NCBI GenBank assembly: GCA_964402685.1 | Contig: CAYODE010000002.1 | Span: 1 to 64,000, forward strand | Reading direction: 5' to 3' | Length of the DNA: 64,000 nucleotides | Source of the DNA: Aestuariivita sp964402685 | Lineage (GTDB): Bacteria; Pseudomonadota; Alphaproteobacteria; Rhodobacterales; Rhodobacteraceae | Shown: one piece after another, positions 18,545 through 26,693 of the stretch | Numbering within the stretch: position 1 is the stretch's first letter | Layout of the letters: every line of letters begins with the position of its first letter | Notes under the pieces: model-generated | Seen by the model: the letters and a program-made list of their open reading frames with translations, nothing else | Databases searched by the model: none | Told to the model about the DNA's origin: nothing | Program-made: the position numbers and the translations under genes

Positions 18545-19024
18545 ATGAGAACTTCACTGTTTTTGCGGGCTCTCGCCATGTCAGCCGCCATTTCGACCAG
18601 TGCGTTTGCCGCAGACGAATACAATGTCGGGAACGGTCTGACACTGAACGGCAACCCGCTGGGCATGCACGGTGTCGATCCCGTTTCGATGTTCCAACAG
18701 AGTGCGCCAGCGACCGGGGACGCCGTCTTTACGTCTACGTATGACGGCGTCGATTACTATTTCTCGTCTGCCGCCGCGCAAGCAAACTTCGACGCGGCGC
18801 CCGAGAAGTACCTTCCCCAATTTGGCGGGTTCTGCGCTTTCGGAGTCTTCGTCGGTAAGAAGCTTGATGGCGACGTGCGCTATGCGGATATCGTCGAGGG
18901 GAAGCTCTATCTTTTCGTCAACGCCACAATCCTGGAGAAATACCGCGAAGATCCCCAAGCGGTTATCGCGGGCGCCAACGCCAAATGGCCCGAGCTTGAG
19001 AACGCGCGCGTTTCAGCCCTTTGA
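18545..19024 (+). CDS. Exported YHS-domain protein
   Basis: A 159-residue protein with a Sec signal (ending STSAFA, cleavage before ADEYN). The mature part has a YHS-like domain: GVDPVSMFQ, then YDGVDYYFSSAAAQANFDAAPEKYLPQF, followed by GGFCAFGV. YHS domains often bind metals such as copper or iron through Tyr, His and Cys. The ATG at 18545 follows GAGGGG; an earlier in-frame ATG has no signal peptide logic. It is most likely co-transcribed with the Tat cysteine hydrolase, so both would meet in the periplasm. Its role is unknown. Confidence 0.88.
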   Translation: MRTSLFLRALAMSAAISTSAFAADEYNVGNGLTLNGNPLGMHGVDPVSMFQQSAPATGDAVFTSTYDGVDYYFSSAAAQANFDAAPEKYLPQFGGFCAFGVFVGKKLDGDVRYADIVEGKLYLFVNATILEKYREDPQAVIAGANAKWPELENARVSAL

Positions 19025-19136
19025 TTTTGCTTGAAAACCTGTGTCGGCGCGTTCCTTGAACCGCGTCGCCACACGGCTACGAGCGTATCAGATCCGGCCC
19101 GACGACAGATTTCACAAACTCAAACAGAGAAATTCG

Positions 19137-19502
19137 ATGTCAGATACAGACACTAGAAACACAAAGCTCTCGCTCCGCCGTGGCGTGCAAAGGCGCTGCC
19201 CGCGTTGTGGGAAGGGCCACGTCTTCAAAGGTTACCTAACGGTCGCAGATAGTTGCGATGTGTGCGGGTTGGACTTTACGCCACAACGTGCCGACGACGG
19301 ACCTGCGTACCTTACGATTTTATTCGTGGGCCATTTGCTGGTTCCTGGACTACACCTTGCCTACGCCTTCGGTGAGCCCCATCCGGCGATGGTCGCTGGT
19401 TTTCTTTCAGCCCTCGCGATCTCTCTCAGCCTGTTTCTGTTGCCTCGCATCAAAGGCGCACTCATCAACTACCAATGGGCCAAACAGCTTCATGGATTTT
19501 AG
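19137..19502 (+). CDS. DUF983 family membrane protein with zinc ribbon
   Basis: A 121-residue protein. Near the N-terminus are two CxxC pairs (CPRCGKGH and CDVCGLDF) that look like a zinc ribbon, then DDGPAYLTILFVGHLLVPG and two hydrophobic helices, ending in a basic tail. This is the standard DUF983 layout in Alphaproteobacteria, often near cytochrome oxidase or metal genes. The ATG at 19137 gives the family's usual start. Function is not known. It follows the YHS gene by 112 bases on the same strand. Confidence 0.88.
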   Translation: MSDTDTRNTKLSLRRGVQRRCPRCGKGHVFKGYLTVADSCDVCGLDFTPQRADDGPAYLTILFVGHLLVPGLHLAYAFGEPHPAMVAGFLSALAISLSLFLLPRIKGALINYQWAKQLHGF

Positions 19503-19707
19503 AGTCATGGGCGTCGGCGCGTGCAAGCGCACCCGGCTGATGAAAGGGCGGTGTTTTTCAATTAGAACCTGCCCCTGGCCCAGATCGCCTCTCGCGCAAT
19601 TTTCAGCAGACACCGCCGCGCAACAGTGAAATCACCCGAGACTTGTCCGGTTGGCACCATTTCTTTTATCCAATCGAAAGGGAGCAAGACGAAAAGGGTC
19701 AAACCGC

Positions 19708-20556
19708 ATGAAACGTATCTATGATTTCAGTCGCAGCCCCGCGCAGCGGAACTATACCGTCGCGGATTTACGGGCACTGAAAGGGTCCGGTCGCACGCTT
19801 TCTATGGCAAACCCGGCAAACAACGATGAGCTCCGCGCCTGTGTCGAAGCCGGCATTGATTTGTTTGTTGTCGGCGCCGATCAAATGAAAGATGTCCGCG
19901 AAATTGCGCCAACCCATTTCACAGGTGCAGGCTCCAGCTGGGCTCAATTCGGATCAGATGACGAAATTGTCGCGCACGCCTACGAAACGATGAGGGCTGG
20001 TGCGGACATGTATTACACGCTGCGGTCCTTTGATGTGATGGAGCGTATGGCCAAAGACGGTATTCCCGTGCAAAGCCATATCGGCCTGATCCCGACTTTC
20101 AGCCATCATTGCGGCGGATTGCGCGGATGGGGTCGGACCGCAGATGAAGCGATGCAGATCTACACGACGCTCAAGCGCATGGAGGATGTTGGCGTCTTTG
20201 CCGTTGAGGCGGAATGCATCGCAGAAGAAGTACTTGCGGCCGTGAATACAAAAACTTCTGTCGTGACCTTCTCCCTTGGTTCTGGGAATGCAGGTGACGC
20301 GATATTCTCTTTCGTGGCCGATATCTGCGGCGAAGCCAGCGAGGAAGAGAAGCCGCCGAAACACGCCTATGCGTTTGGCGATGTTGGCAGGTTACACAGG
20401 CAAATACATCAAGAACGCGTGGCCGCGCTTGGAACGTTTCACAAGGAAGTCTCTTCCAGAAAGTTTCCGTACCCGGAAACCAACATTGGCATGCAGAAGG
20501 GCGAACACGAACGGTTCTTGGAGGCGTTGGACAAATGGACACCCACGCATCATTGA
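19708..20556 (+). CDS. PanB-like (ketopantoate hydroxymethyltransferase family) protein lacking catalytic residues
   Basis: A 282-residue TIM-barrel-type protein recognisable as PanB-related from VQSHIGLIPTF (PanB: VMGHIGLTPQ), GWGRTADEAM, and GVFAVEAECIAEEV, which keeps the late Glu. The front half differs: the metal-binding VGDSLG of PanB is VVGADQM here, and the VKLEGG segment holding the catalytic Lys and Glu is replaced around GADMYYTLRS. It therefore probably does not make ketopantoate. AAAAGGG precedes the ATG at 19708. A TauD-type dioxygenase gene follows after 68 bases, suggesting a shared catabolic or modification step. Substrate unknown. Confidence 0.8.
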   Translation: MKRIYDFSRSPAQRNYTVADLRALKGSGRTLSMANPANNDELRACVEAGIDLFVVGADQMKDVREIAPTHFTGAGSSWAQFGSDDEIVAHAYETMRAGADMYYTLRSFDVMERMAKDGIPVQSHIGLIPTFSHHCGGLRGWGRTADEAMQIYTTLKRMEDVGVFAVEAECIAEEVLAAVNTKTSVVTFSLGSGNAGDAIFSFVADICGEASEEEKPPKHAYAFGDVGRLHRQIHQERVAALGTFHKEVSSRKFPYPETNIGMQKGEHERFLEALDKWTPTHH

Positions 20557-20624
20557 ACTGCAGCCTGGTGTTTTCCAAAGAACGGTCATGAGCTAACCTG
20601 CCTTACGGCGAACGGGAGGACCGG

Positions 20625-21449
20625 ATGGACATAAGACCACTCACCGGCGGATTGGGTGCCGAAATTTTCGGAGCCGATGTCAAAGACTCTGTGCAATTCA
20701 CGGAAATCTATGCGGCATTTGCTAAGCATTCCGTCATCGTTCTGAGGGATCAAAGCGCGAGGCCGGAAGATCACCTCGAATTCGCCCGCCGCTTTGGCCC
20801 GATCAATGTGAACCGTTTCTTCAAGCCTGTCGACGGGCATCCAGAAATAGCGACCGTTCTGAAGGAAAAGGATCAGAAAGAGGCCGTAGGCGAAGGCTGG
20901 CATACCGATCACTCATATGATGAGATCCCTGCCATGGGGTCGATCCTTCATGCTATTGAAATGCCACCCTATGGCGGAGATACGTTGTTTGTGTCGATGG
21001 CCGCAGCCTATGAAGCTTTGTCAGACCCCATGCGCCAATTTCTTGACGGATTAATCGCGGTGCATTCGTCTCGACACGTGTTTGGCGCGGAAACGAAAGA
21101 CAGCGAAGCTGCAAAGAGCGGGAGACTGGGAAATACAGAGGCAGCTACGCAGGATGCCCGCCACCCGATGGTCATCACACATCCGCTAAGCGGTCGGCGT
21201 GGATTATTTGTGAACCCCGTTTTCACAACACACATCGAAGGCCTCGGCGCCGCAGAGTCCGCGGCTATCTTGTCGATGCTTTACGAACACTGCCAGCAAC
21301 CAGAATTCCAGTGTCGTGTGCGCTGGAAAGAGGGTGACATTACCATGTGGGACAATAGAGCGACATGGCACAAAGCGATCAATGATTACCATGGTTTTCG
21401 CCGTCTGATGCACCGGGTTACGGTCGAAGGCGTCAGCCTATCCAATTGA
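20625..21449 (+). CDS. TauD/TfdA-family Fe(II)/2-oxoglutarate dioxygenase
   Basis: A 274-residue enzyme. The iron-binding facial triad is WHTDHSY (H93, D95) and the distal His in ATWHKA (about H249), with the 2-oxoglutarate-binding Arg in the following GFRRLMHR. The N-terminal FGADV and VIVLRDQ segments and the YGGDTLFVSM motif are typical of the family. Members hydroxylate taurine, alkyl sulfates, aryloxyacetates or similar acids and split off the polar group. GGGAGGA lies before the ATG at 20625. It follows the PanB-like gene on the same strand. Substrate unknown. Confidence 0.93.
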   Translation: MDIRPLTGGLGAEIFGADVKDSVQFTEIYAAFAKHSVIVLRDQSARPEDHLEFARRFGPINVNRFFKPVDGHPEIATVLKEKDQKEAVGEGWHTDHSYDEIPAMGSILHAIEMPPYGGDTLFVSMAAAYEALSDPMRQFLDGLIAVHSSRHVFGAETKDSEAAKSGRLGNTEAATQDARHPMVITHPLSGRRGLFVNPVFTTHIEGLGAAESAAILSMLYEHCQQPEFQCRVRWKEGDITMWDNRATWHKAINDYHGFRRLMHRVTVEGVSLSN

Positions 21450-21568
21450 GCTCCAGCGATGGGTCCGAAAGATCCTGCGCACTGTAGGACTTTCGTTCAT
21501 AATGAAGCATCTTGGACGGTTGTAGACCTGAAGGGCCAAATCCACTGCCGATAAAGTGTCTGACTTGG

Positions 21569-21790
21569 TCAGGCGCGGCCCACACCACCGCATGAATAGC
21601 ACTTTGTCATTTTGTTGCCAAAACAAGCAGAGCACCGGTCATACTGTGGGTTTCCGCGAATGTCCCGCTTTCTCATCACCTGCCCCGTTCCGCCGCAAAA
21701 TTGGCAAGGAACTCGTCCGGTGCCCCTGCACCGAGCGCATTGCCGCAAGACCGGAACTTGCGAATTCCTTTTTTGGCGCGTGCTATACAT
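21569..21790 (-). CDS. Small DnaJ-type zinc-finger protein
   Basis: A 73-residue protein made almost only of a DnaJ-like cysteine-rich region: CARCRGTG, CQFCGGTG, CSACFG and CYSCGGVG. These four CxxC repeats would bind two zinc ions. There is no J-domain or client-binding part. The ATG at 21790 follows GCAGG; a TTG lies just upstream. Free-standing proteins of this kind are poorly described; some act in thylakoid or photosystem assembly in other organisms, but nothing here points to that. It is on the opposite strand to its neighbours and alone. The regular cysteine spacing makes a chance reading frame very unlikely. Confidence 0.75.
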   Translation of the reverse strand: MYSTRQKRNSQVPVLRQCARCRGTGRVPCQFCGGTGQVMRKRDIRGNPQYDRCSACFGNKMTKCYSCGGVGRA

Positions 21791-22236
21791 CAAATGCCTG
21801 CTCTATTTCCTGAGCCATGGGTAAACCCCATTTTGGGCATCAATTGGGCGTGTATCGGGCCCTTTGCGACAACCCAAAGCCTCATCAAACTTAAGAAACC
21901 GCGAACAAGCGCGTTTTTTTGTTGGTTGCGACGCAACTGGAGATCACTCCATTTGGCGAGGACTAGGTCTATAAGAACGCCAGTTTTCTCTCGACCGCAC
22001 GGTCGTTCGAAGATCGATCACTTGCACCGCGCGACGCGATTGGCTTTGGCAAACAGCTCCGACCATCTCAGTATCGAAAAAATGACCGCCGGTGAGCGCG
22101 TTTCAGTGTACTAATAGCATCACAAATGGTGCGCGCAGGTCGGAACAGATTGGAAACAGTGTGTTTGCAAGGATTGTCTTGACCATTCGTGACGCGGTTC
22201 GGCATGGGTAAAAGCAGCGCAATAAGGGGTTTTGTT
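21791..22236. other. Intergenic region without recognisable gene
   Basis: About 446 bases between the small zinc-finger gene and the DUF995 gene. Reading frames here are short, start poorly and resemble no known family. A weak stem followed by seven T (around 21903-21921) might end transcripts from the left. Near its right end, at 22173-22190, is the motif ATTGTCTTGACCATTCGT, which contains a good -35-like TTGACC and recurs near 47500. Confidence 0.5.
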
Positions 22237-22728
22237 ATGTTTAGAGTTAAATGCGCAAGTGCGTTGTCGGTTCTTTTAACGTTGTGTACTGGCGGTTCAG
22301 CATTTGCTGATGACCTTCCCGTTGGCGCGCGTGCGCCGAGCGCGGGTCAGGTCGCGTCCTTCTATGCGGGCAAAACAGATATCTGGGACGCGAACTGTGG
22401 AGGCGGCATCTACTATTCATCAAATGGTAACGCGAGCGCGTGGTGTGGGGAAAACCCAGACAACGTCGGCGCCGGTCCCTGGACGGTGAAAAGTGATGGG
22501 CGACTATGCACAGAGCTGAATTGGTTTTGGCCCAACCCCGCCGGAGGCGCGGGATCAAGCTCTGGTGGAACAAGCTGTATATTGCACGTATCTGACCCTC
22601 TGGGCGGACTCTGGCGCAGCTGGGACGGAAAAGAATGGTGGCGGATGAAGCCCAGCACATCAGGCCTCAAGCCCGGTTATGTGTTTCGCGGCGAAGTAGA
22701 CCGGACGCGCGGACGCTTAGGCTTGTAA
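22237..22728 (+). CDS. DUF995-family exported protein
   Basis: A 163-residue protein with a Sec signal (ending GSAFA, cleavage before DDLPV). The mature part follows the DUF995 pattern as recalled: LPVGARAPSAGQVASFYAGKT, a Gly-rich beta segment, ENPDNVGAGPWTV, GRLCTELNWFW, and a conserved Cys in SCILHV. The two cysteines may form a disulfide. The ATG at 22237 follows AAGGGG; upstream in-frame starts would bury the signal peptide. It ends just before a clear terminator, so it is a single-gene unit. Function unknown. Confidence 0.82.
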   Translation: MFRVKCASALSVLLTLCTGGSAFADDLPVGARAPSAGQVASFYAGKTDIWDANCGGGIYYSSNGNASAWCGENPDNVGAGPWTVKSDGRLCTELNWFWPNPAGGAGSSSGGTSCILHVSDPLGGLWRSWDGKEWWRMKPSTSGLKPGYVFRGEVDRTRGRLGL

Positions 22729-22773
22729 GCGACCTCCCTTACTGTTCGCTCTCTCTCACCATGGATTAGCACC

Positions 22774-22803
22774 AAAAGGCTACCTGTTCGGGTGGCCTTT
22801 TCT
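22774..22803 (+). terminator. Rho-independent terminator after the DUF995 gene
   Basis: AAAAGGC (22774-22780) pairs with GCCTTTT (22795-22801), with an inner ACC/GGT pairing around a short loop, followed by TCTCGTTTT. It lies 45 bases after the DUF995 stop. Confidence 0.85.
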
Positions 22804-23282
22804 CGTTTTGGTCGTATTCAAATTTTCATTGGGAAACAGTTCTCCGCAGATAGGCGGCGAATACATCAGATCGTCGCGATGAACTTACAGAGCGGGAGTC
22901 CTGTAACGACGAATCGACGGAACACCTGCCTCATTGCCGCCACCTTTGTTCGAGCGATTGTTGTTGACGGGAAAACAAACCACGGAAAACCCCAATATTG
23001 ACGGCATTGTGAGGGAGAATCTTGCGTTCTTTGCGGTTAGCGCTGGAACCAAGGCAGAATTTCGGCAAATGTTTGGCACAACAGACATGCAGTGTTCGGT
23101 GCGGCCTGGGGCAAATTTGTAGCCCGCACCGAATGTAGGGTGGGGGCCTTACACCAGCGGTTGATTGCCAAATTGACCGTTTAGATTTGGAAACGGACGC
23201 TCTTGGATCTGTGTCAGCCAAATTCATCGTCGAATAGACGATGCGTCATGCAGCATGAGGCGCCTTTCGGGCGGCTTTTGCC
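22804..23282. other. Leader region of the polysaccharide operon
   Basis: About 480 bases between the terminator and the polysaccharide fusion gene. No frame in it resembles a known protein. It contains the stem-loop at 23095-23133. The long leader may carry the promoter and control sites of the polysaccharide operon, but no strong promoter could be assigned by eye. Confidence 0.45.
23095..23133. repeat. Inverted repeat in the polysaccharide operon leader
   Basis: TTCGGTGCGG (23095-23104) pairs perfectly with CCGCACCGAA (23124-23133) around a 19-base loop. No T run follows, so it is not a standard terminator. It could be an operator or a structured mRNA leader. Confidence 0.45.
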
Positions 23283-26200
23283 ATGGCGTTAAGGCGTTTC
23301 GAATTCCATGTGGACCGTCTTCCAACAGGGCGAGAGACGGTTAAGGTGTTTGCCGATCCTCGCAAGCAGCGCGGCAAACGTCTCCTTCGTAACATCAGGC
23401 TGTGCGTTGCTTTGCTTTTTGCGTGGCTCGCTGCCTTTATTGTCAGTGTTAATCCAGTCAACCAAGCGCCGGGAACTCCGCCCGTTAAAACCGCTGCGAC
23501 GTATGCCGAAAAACGGGTCTTGATTTCAGGTGGCGCTCCGGAAGGCGGTGCTCTCGCGCTTGAGGATGCAAACACCTGCGCATCAGACACACCACCAGCT
23601 TTTGCAGCGATGGCAGAAACATCGGTTCCACAACGGGTGTTCGCCCACGTGCCCATTTCACTGGACTGGGCACATCTCTCGGTCCGTCGCAGCTGTGGTG
23701 CGATAGACGTGCTGGTACCTGACTGGATTACTATCGCCGAGACAACAGACGGAGTTCGCGTCGATGTTGCCAGCGCCGACACTCGTTCCCCGTTGCGGGG
23801 AGAAGTCTTAAAAAGCGGTCGGTCCGTCGAACTGATGCCGCGTGTGCAATTCAAACTGTTGCCCATCACGTCCAAGTTGGACGCAAAAATCAACGACCCG
23901 AGGAACATTGCGACCTTGGAGTCTGACCTCACCGCTGCTTTGACATTGATCGAAGCAGAGGGGGCTTGTTTGGATCTGAGCCAACTTCCAGAAAAATCCG
24001 TAGATTTCGCTCAGACCCTTGTCGGTACTGTTCAGAAACTGCTTACACAAAACGAACTGCAATCCTGCGTCATCCTCGGCTGGGATGACGAAGCATGGTT
24101 GCAGCAGCAAGCGACAGGTTTCTTCGACCACGTCATTTTGAAGGCGTTCTACGAACCGTGGGTCGGATCAGCCCCAAGACCGCTTTCTGAGGACACCTGG
24201 TTCGCAGATCTGATCACGCAGGCCCGCACCAAAGTGGACCCATCCAAATTGGTCATAGCGCTGGGCAATTTCGCTGCGAATTGGGAGGCAGGTGTGCCGC
24301 TGCCCACAAGGCTTCCATACGCTGAAGGCATGGCGCTTGTTGCCGAAACCGGCGCAGCGCTGAATTTCAGCCCCGAAACCTCTGGCAGTTTCGCGACGTT
24401 TGCATCGGACAATGGGGCACGCCAAACTCTATGGATGCTGGATGCCGCATCCGCATACAATCAATTGAAAGAACTGGAAGCTCAAAACGTCCGCAATCTC
24501 GCTGTGTGGTCTTTGGGCCTTGAAGATCCCGGGATCTGGCCAGTGTTGAAATCGCGCCGGGATTTCGCGGTTCTGAACTCATCGCAGCTCAGGACGGTCT
24601 CCTTATCAGATTATGTTCGCTACACGGGTGCTGGTGCCGCACTTCGGATTCGGAATGCGCCTGAGCTTGGGATACGCGAATTCGAAATTGACTCCGAAAA
24701 CGGGAAGATCATCGCCCAAACCTTCGTCAGCTATCCGCGCCCATACACGATCCAAAGATATGGTGAGACCAAACCGAATGAGTTGATCCTGACTTTTGAT
24801 GATGGACCGCACGCGGACTATACCCGCCGGATCCTGGACACTCTGAAAGAAACAGAAACACCAGCTGCCTTCTTTGTGCTGGGTCGGAGTGTGATGTCCG
24901 AACCGGAGCTGCTCGAAAGAATATACAACGAAGGGCACGAAATTGGGGCGCACACCTTCTCGCACCCCCGCATGGATCAGATCTCAGATGCGCGCACGAC
25001 GCTAGAGCACGATCTGACCGATCGCATTATCGCAAGCGCCGTTGGACGGAGCACTGTTCTCTATCGCGAACCTTTCCTGCGCAGCGGCGGCCCCATCAGT
25101 GCCGACAGGGTCCCGCCGTTAGAAGTTGTGCAAGCAAACGGTTCGATGATTTTTGGAATGGATGTCGTCCCAAAAGACTGGACCGGACTGACCAGCGATG
25201 AAATCGCGGCCTACGTTATCAGCGAAGTCGTCAGCGGGAACGGCAATGTCATATTGCTGCACGATGGGGGCGAAGACCGCGAAGCGTCGGTTGAGGCACT
25301 GCCAGTTATTATTTCTGAACTCAAGCGGCTGGGCTACGAATTCACCACAGTTGCGGATGCCATTGGAATGACACGGGACGAGCTGATGCCACCCGCTGAC
25401 GGGTTCCTTCCTGCCTTCGACAAGGTGTCGTTCACCTTTGCGTCCGGCACAGTGAACGTCATGCTGGCTACATTCTGGATCGTTTTGAGCATCGGGCTTG
25501 CCCGTGCGTCCGTTATGTTCCTGCTTGCCTTGTCGCGCCGTCGGCACAAAGTGCTGCCGTCCCGTCCAGAACCAAAAGTTGCGGTCATTATCCCGGCTTT
25601 TGAAGAGCAAGACACGATAGCCAACTGCATCGAAAGTGTCTTGGCCAGCCGTTACCGGAACTTGGAAATTGTGGTCGTCAACGACGGCTCCATGGACAAC
25701 ACGCTGAACGAGATATTGAAGTTCAAGCATAAGCCAAACGTGCGCGTGATTATTCAACCTAATCAGGGCAAATGGGCCGCCCTGAATCGCGCTTTGATCG
25801 GCACTGACGCAGACATAGCCGTGTGCATCGACGCCGACACGCAAATGGAAGCCGATGCAGTTGAACAGCTTGTTCAGCATTTTGCAGATCCCAAAATCGG
25901 GGCTGTCGCGGGCAAAGTGACGGTTGGCAACAAAACCAACCTGCTCACGCGTCTGCAAGCGCTGGAATATGTGGTCGCTCAGAACTTCGAGCGGCTGGCC
26001 TTTGACTCGATCAACGGCATTCTGGTTGTGCCTGGCGCGCTGGGCGCCTGGCGCGTTTCGGCACTGAAAAAGGCTGGACTCTTTTGTGACGACACGCTGA
26101 CCGAAGACTCGGATTTAACGATGGCGATCAATCGTGCGGGTTACAGGATCGTCTATGAAGAACGTGCGGTGGCCCAGACCGAAGCACCGGAGGGACTACG

Positions 26201-26693
26201 TGGGCTAATGACGCAACGCCTCCGCTGGTCACTGGGCATGGTTCAGGCCGCATGGAAGCACAAGGTCGCCATTCGCGAAGGTCGCGCTATTGGGCTTGTT
26301 TCGATCCCGGACATGTTCATTTTTGGCTACCTCTTCCCTCTTCTCGCGCCAATTGCCGATTTGTTGGTTTTGCTCTTGGCGTACAACTATCTAAGCGGCA
26401 GTTGGGCCGGGGATGTGGGCGCACAGTCGCATATGATTCCACCCAATCTGATTTGGGCGTATCTGGCGCTGCCCATGGTTGAGTTTGCCGTTGCTGCGTT
26501 TGCGGTATTCAAAGACAAGCAGGCGCCAAAATCGATGCTCCTGCTTTGGCCGGTGCAGCGGTTACTCTATCGGCCTTTGCTTTATCTCTCGGTGTATCGC
26601 GCAATCTTGCGCGCCGCGTCCGGTAGCCTGGCAGCATGGGGGCAGTCCAAGCGCAAAGGTCACGATTTCTTGTTGTTGGAGAAAACCGTATGA
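23283..26693 (+). CDS. Fusion: GH18-like domain, NodB polysaccharide deacetylase, GT2 glycan synthase
   Basis: A 1136-residue membrane protein. Order: cytoplasmic N-terminus and one helix (about 40-60); a GH18-like barrel (about 120-430) in which the usual catalytic DxDxE is degenerate (GACLDLSQLP); a NodB deacetylase domain (about 495-700) with TFDDGPH, HTFSHPR, a REPFLR arginine and ILLHDGG; a helix pair (about 720-750); a GT2 domain with VIIPAFEE, NDGS, CIDADTQ, TEDSDL and QRLRW (the processive-synthase Q/RxxRW motif); then C-terminal helices. This joins the roles split between PgaC-like synthases and PgaB-like deacetylases, so it probably makes and deacetylates an exported amino-sugar polymer. 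The next gene overlaps it by four bases. Polymer identity is unknown. Confidence 0.9.
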   Translation: MALRRFEFHVDRLPTGRETVKVFADPRKQRGKRLLRNIRLCVALLFAWLAAFIVSVNPVNQAPGTPPVKTAATYAEKRVLISGGAPEGGALALEDANTCASDTPPAFAAMAETSVPQRVFAHVPISLDWAHLSVRRSCGAIDVLVPDWITIAETTDGVRVDVASADTRSPLRGEVLKSGRSVELMPRVQFKLLPITSKLDAKINDPRNIATLESDLTAALTLIEAEGACLDLSQLPEKSVDFAQTLVGTVQKLLTQNELQSCVILGWDDEAWLQQQATGFFDHVILKAFYEPWVGSAPRPLSEDTWFADLITQARTKVDPSKLVIALGNFAANWEAGVPLPTRLPYAEGMALVAETGAALNFSPETSGSFATFASDNGARQTLWMLDAASAYNQLKELEAQNVRNLAVWSLGLEDPGIWPVLKSRRDFAVLNSSQLRTVSLSDYVRYTGAGAALRIRNAPELGIREFEIDSENGKIIAQTFVSYPRPYTIQRYGETKPNELILTFDDGPHADYTRRILDTLKETETPAAFFVLGRSVMSEPELLERIYNEGHEIGAHTFSHPRMDQISDARTTLEHDLTDRIIASAVGRSTVLYREPFLRSGGPISADRVPPLEVVQANGSMIFGMDVVPKDWTGLTSDEIAAYVISEVVSGNGNVILLHDGGEDREASVEALPVIISELKRLGYEFTTVADAIGMTRDELMPPADGFLPAFDKVSFTFASGTVNVMLATFWIVLSIGLARASVMFLLALSRRRHKVLPSRPEPKVAVIIPAFEEQDTIANCIESVLASRYRNLEIVVVNDGSMDNTLNEILKFKHKPNVRVIIQPNQGKWAALNRALIGTDADIAVCIDADTQMEADAVEQLVQHFADPKIGAVAGKVTVGNKTNLLTRLQALEYVVAQNFERLAFDSINGILVVPGALGAWRVSALKKAGLFCDDTLTEDSDLTMAINRAGYRIVYEERAVAQTEAPEGLRGLMTQRLRWSLGMVQAAWKHKVAIREGRAIGLVSIPDMFIFGYLFPLLAPIADLLVLLLAYNYLSGSWAGDVGAQSHMIPPNLIWAYLALPMVEFAVAAFAVFKDKQAPKSMLLLWPVQRLLYRPLLYLSVYRAILRAASGSLAAWGQSKRKGHDFLLLEKTV

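Noticed and set aside
19547..19617. Inverted repeat GGCGGTGT / ACACCGCC between the DUF983 and PanB-like genes
   Set aside because: The arms are 55 bases apart and no T run follows; too weak to call.
22934..23122. A 62-codon plus-strand frame in the polysaccharide leader
   Set aside because: Poor start, no ribosome site, no family resemblance, and it spans the inverted repeat.
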